From positions 1 to 13,346 of the forward strand of contig CAZADH010000165.1 of the NCBI GenBank assembly GCA_964483805.1: a DNA stretch of 13,346 bases, read 5' to 3'. The position numbers and the translations under genes are program-made. Positions 12,584-13,346 of this stretch are shown here, piece by piece (the stretch's first letter is position 1; every line of letters starts with the position of its first letter). Below the pieces are notes generated by a model. That model was not told the origin of the DNA and ran no database searches. It was given only the letters and a program-made list of their open reading frames with translations. Source of the DNA: CAZADH01 sp964483805. GTDB lineage: Bacteria; Muiribacteriota; Ozemobacteria; Ozemobacterales; Ozemobacteraceae.

Positions 12584-13346
12584 GTGAGCACGGCAGTCGA
12601 GACAACCCGCACCGACAAACAGTATCCGTGGTTTGCCCTGGGCGACATCAACGGCTTCTTCGGCCTGATGATCGACAACGTAACCGTGTTGGCCTTTCTG
12701 GCCTTCATCCTCAAAGACCTGTTCGGTTTTCCGGCCGAGATCATCTACACGAAGATGTTCCCGGGCACCGCGTTCGGCGTGCTGTTCGGCGACATCGTCT
12801 ACACCATCATGGCGCGGCGGCTCGCAGCGCGCACCGGCAACATGAATGTCACGGCGATGCCGCTCGGGCTCGATACGCCGTCGACCATCGGTGTCGCCTT
12901 CATCGTGCTCGGCCCGTGTTTCGTCGGTCTGAAGAATGGCGGTATGAGCCCGAACGACGCGGCGATGATGACCTGGTATGTCGGCATGGCGACGCTCGTG
13001 CTCACCGGTATCTTCAAGCTGGTCTTCTCGTTCTTCGGCGCGTGGGTGCAGCGAATCGTGCCGCAGGCCGGCCTACTCGAGTCACTTGCCGGCATTGGTC
13101 TGGCTCTTATCGGCTTCATGCCGTTGCTCAAGATCTTCGGTATGCCGGTTGTCGGCATGATCTCGCTCGGCCTGATCCTTTACAATCTGGTCGCGAAGAT
13201 CCGCCTACCCAAAGATTTCCCCGGCGTGCTCGCGGCCATCGGCCTGGGCACCGCGGTGTATTACCTGATGGGTGCGTTGCATCTGCCGGGTGGCGCGGCG
13301 AAGTTCCCGGCCCCCGAGTTCCATCTTGGCCTGCCGATCCCGACGC
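12584..13346 (+). CDS. NCS2/AzgA-like nucleobase permease family, 3'-partial
   Basis: The first 254 residues run off the window. The GTG start has a well-placed Shine-Dalgarno sequence. The protein is strongly hydrophobic with repeated helices. Landmarks are GDINGFFGLMIDN (20-32) in the first helix, a PGTAFGVLFGD segment (60-70), the discontinuous-helix-like TAMPLGLDTPST (90-101) that corresponds to the YGINTPS/GIDTPS region of the AzgA/UraA-type fold, and VPQAGLLESLAGIGLALI (159-176), which matches the conserved start of a later helix in these permeases. Such proteins move purines, pyrimidines or related ions across the inner membrane, driven by H+ or Na+. The substrate cannot be read from this half. 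Family assignment is from motifs, and a SulP-like relative is the main alternative. It lies 165 nt after the small membrane protein gene. Confidence 0.8.
   Translation, partial: MSTAVETTRTDKQYPWFALGDINGFFGLMIDNVTVLAFLAFILKDLFGFPAEIIYTKMFPGTAFGVLFGDIVYTIMARRLAARTGNMNVTAMPLGLDTPSTIGVAFIVLGPCFVGLKNGGMSPNDAAMMTWYVGMATLVLTGIFKLVFSFFGAWVQRIVPQAGLLESLAGIGLALIGFMPLLKIFGMPVVGMISLGLILYNLVAKIRLPKDFPGVLAAIGLGTAVYYLMGALHLPGGAAKFPAPEFHLGLPIPT

Overview
The window is GC-rich (about 65% by eye) and looks like the chromosome of a Gram-negative bacterium: there is a lipobox lipoprotein, a Sec-type secreted protein, and several type II secretion/type IV pilus-like prepilins. The protein families and the composition would fit a deep-branching phylum such as Planctomycetota or Myxococcota, but I cannot name the organism from sequence alone. 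TTG and GTG starts and 4-nt stop/start overlaps are common. I see no rRNA, tRNA, CRISPR array or transposase gene.

Layout. (1) 1-1028: a radical-SAM RlmN/Cfr-family rRNA methyltransferase, probably cut at its 5' end. It is followed by a striking AT-rich near-perfect palindrome (1062-1133). (2) 1189-2487: a zinc-ribbon, two-TM protein of unknown function, possibly leaderless. (3) 2535-3110: an FMN-dependent oxidoreductase with an iron-sulfur-flavoprotein-type cysteine cluster. (4) 3083-7432: a tightly packed cassette of four pseudopilin-like genes plus one secreted protein. The order is H/J-like, I/V-like, a very large K/PilX-like protein, a second H/J-like protein, and a secreted protein of unknown function. 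The genes overlap, except for a hairpin-dense stretch (4083-4211) just before the large K-like gene. No ATPase, secretin, platform protein or major pilin is present, so the cassette looks like a minor-pilin (tip/initiation) complex that must use machinery encoded elsewhere. (5) 7603-7979: a STAS-domain anti-sigma-factor antagonist-like gene preceded by an 8-codon reading frame whose stop overlaps its start. (6) 8053-10767, minus strand: a 904-residue lipoprotein with carboxypeptidase-regulatory-like repeats and a YfaP-like region, convergent with the STAS gene across a shared hairpin. (7) 10943-11920, minus strand: an EI24/CysZ-like membrane protein with a four-copy 15-bp tandem repeat. (8) 11921-12226: a divergent intergenic region with repeats and a possible promoter. 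(9) 12227-12418: a 63-aa single-TM protein. (10) 12584-13346: the start of an NCS2/AzgA-like permease that runs off the end.

How the genes fit together. The clearest functional unit is the pseudopilin cassette. It has three small prepilins with Glu at mature position 5, one large prepilin without that Glu (as in GspK), and a translationally coupled exported protein. That is the composition expected of a pseudopilus or pilus tip complex carrying an enlarged passenger domain. The other genes look like independent housekeeping, signalling or envelope genes. A 10-bp sequence, TGTCAATACA, occurs four times in the window (both strands, genic and intergenic), far more often than base composition predicts.
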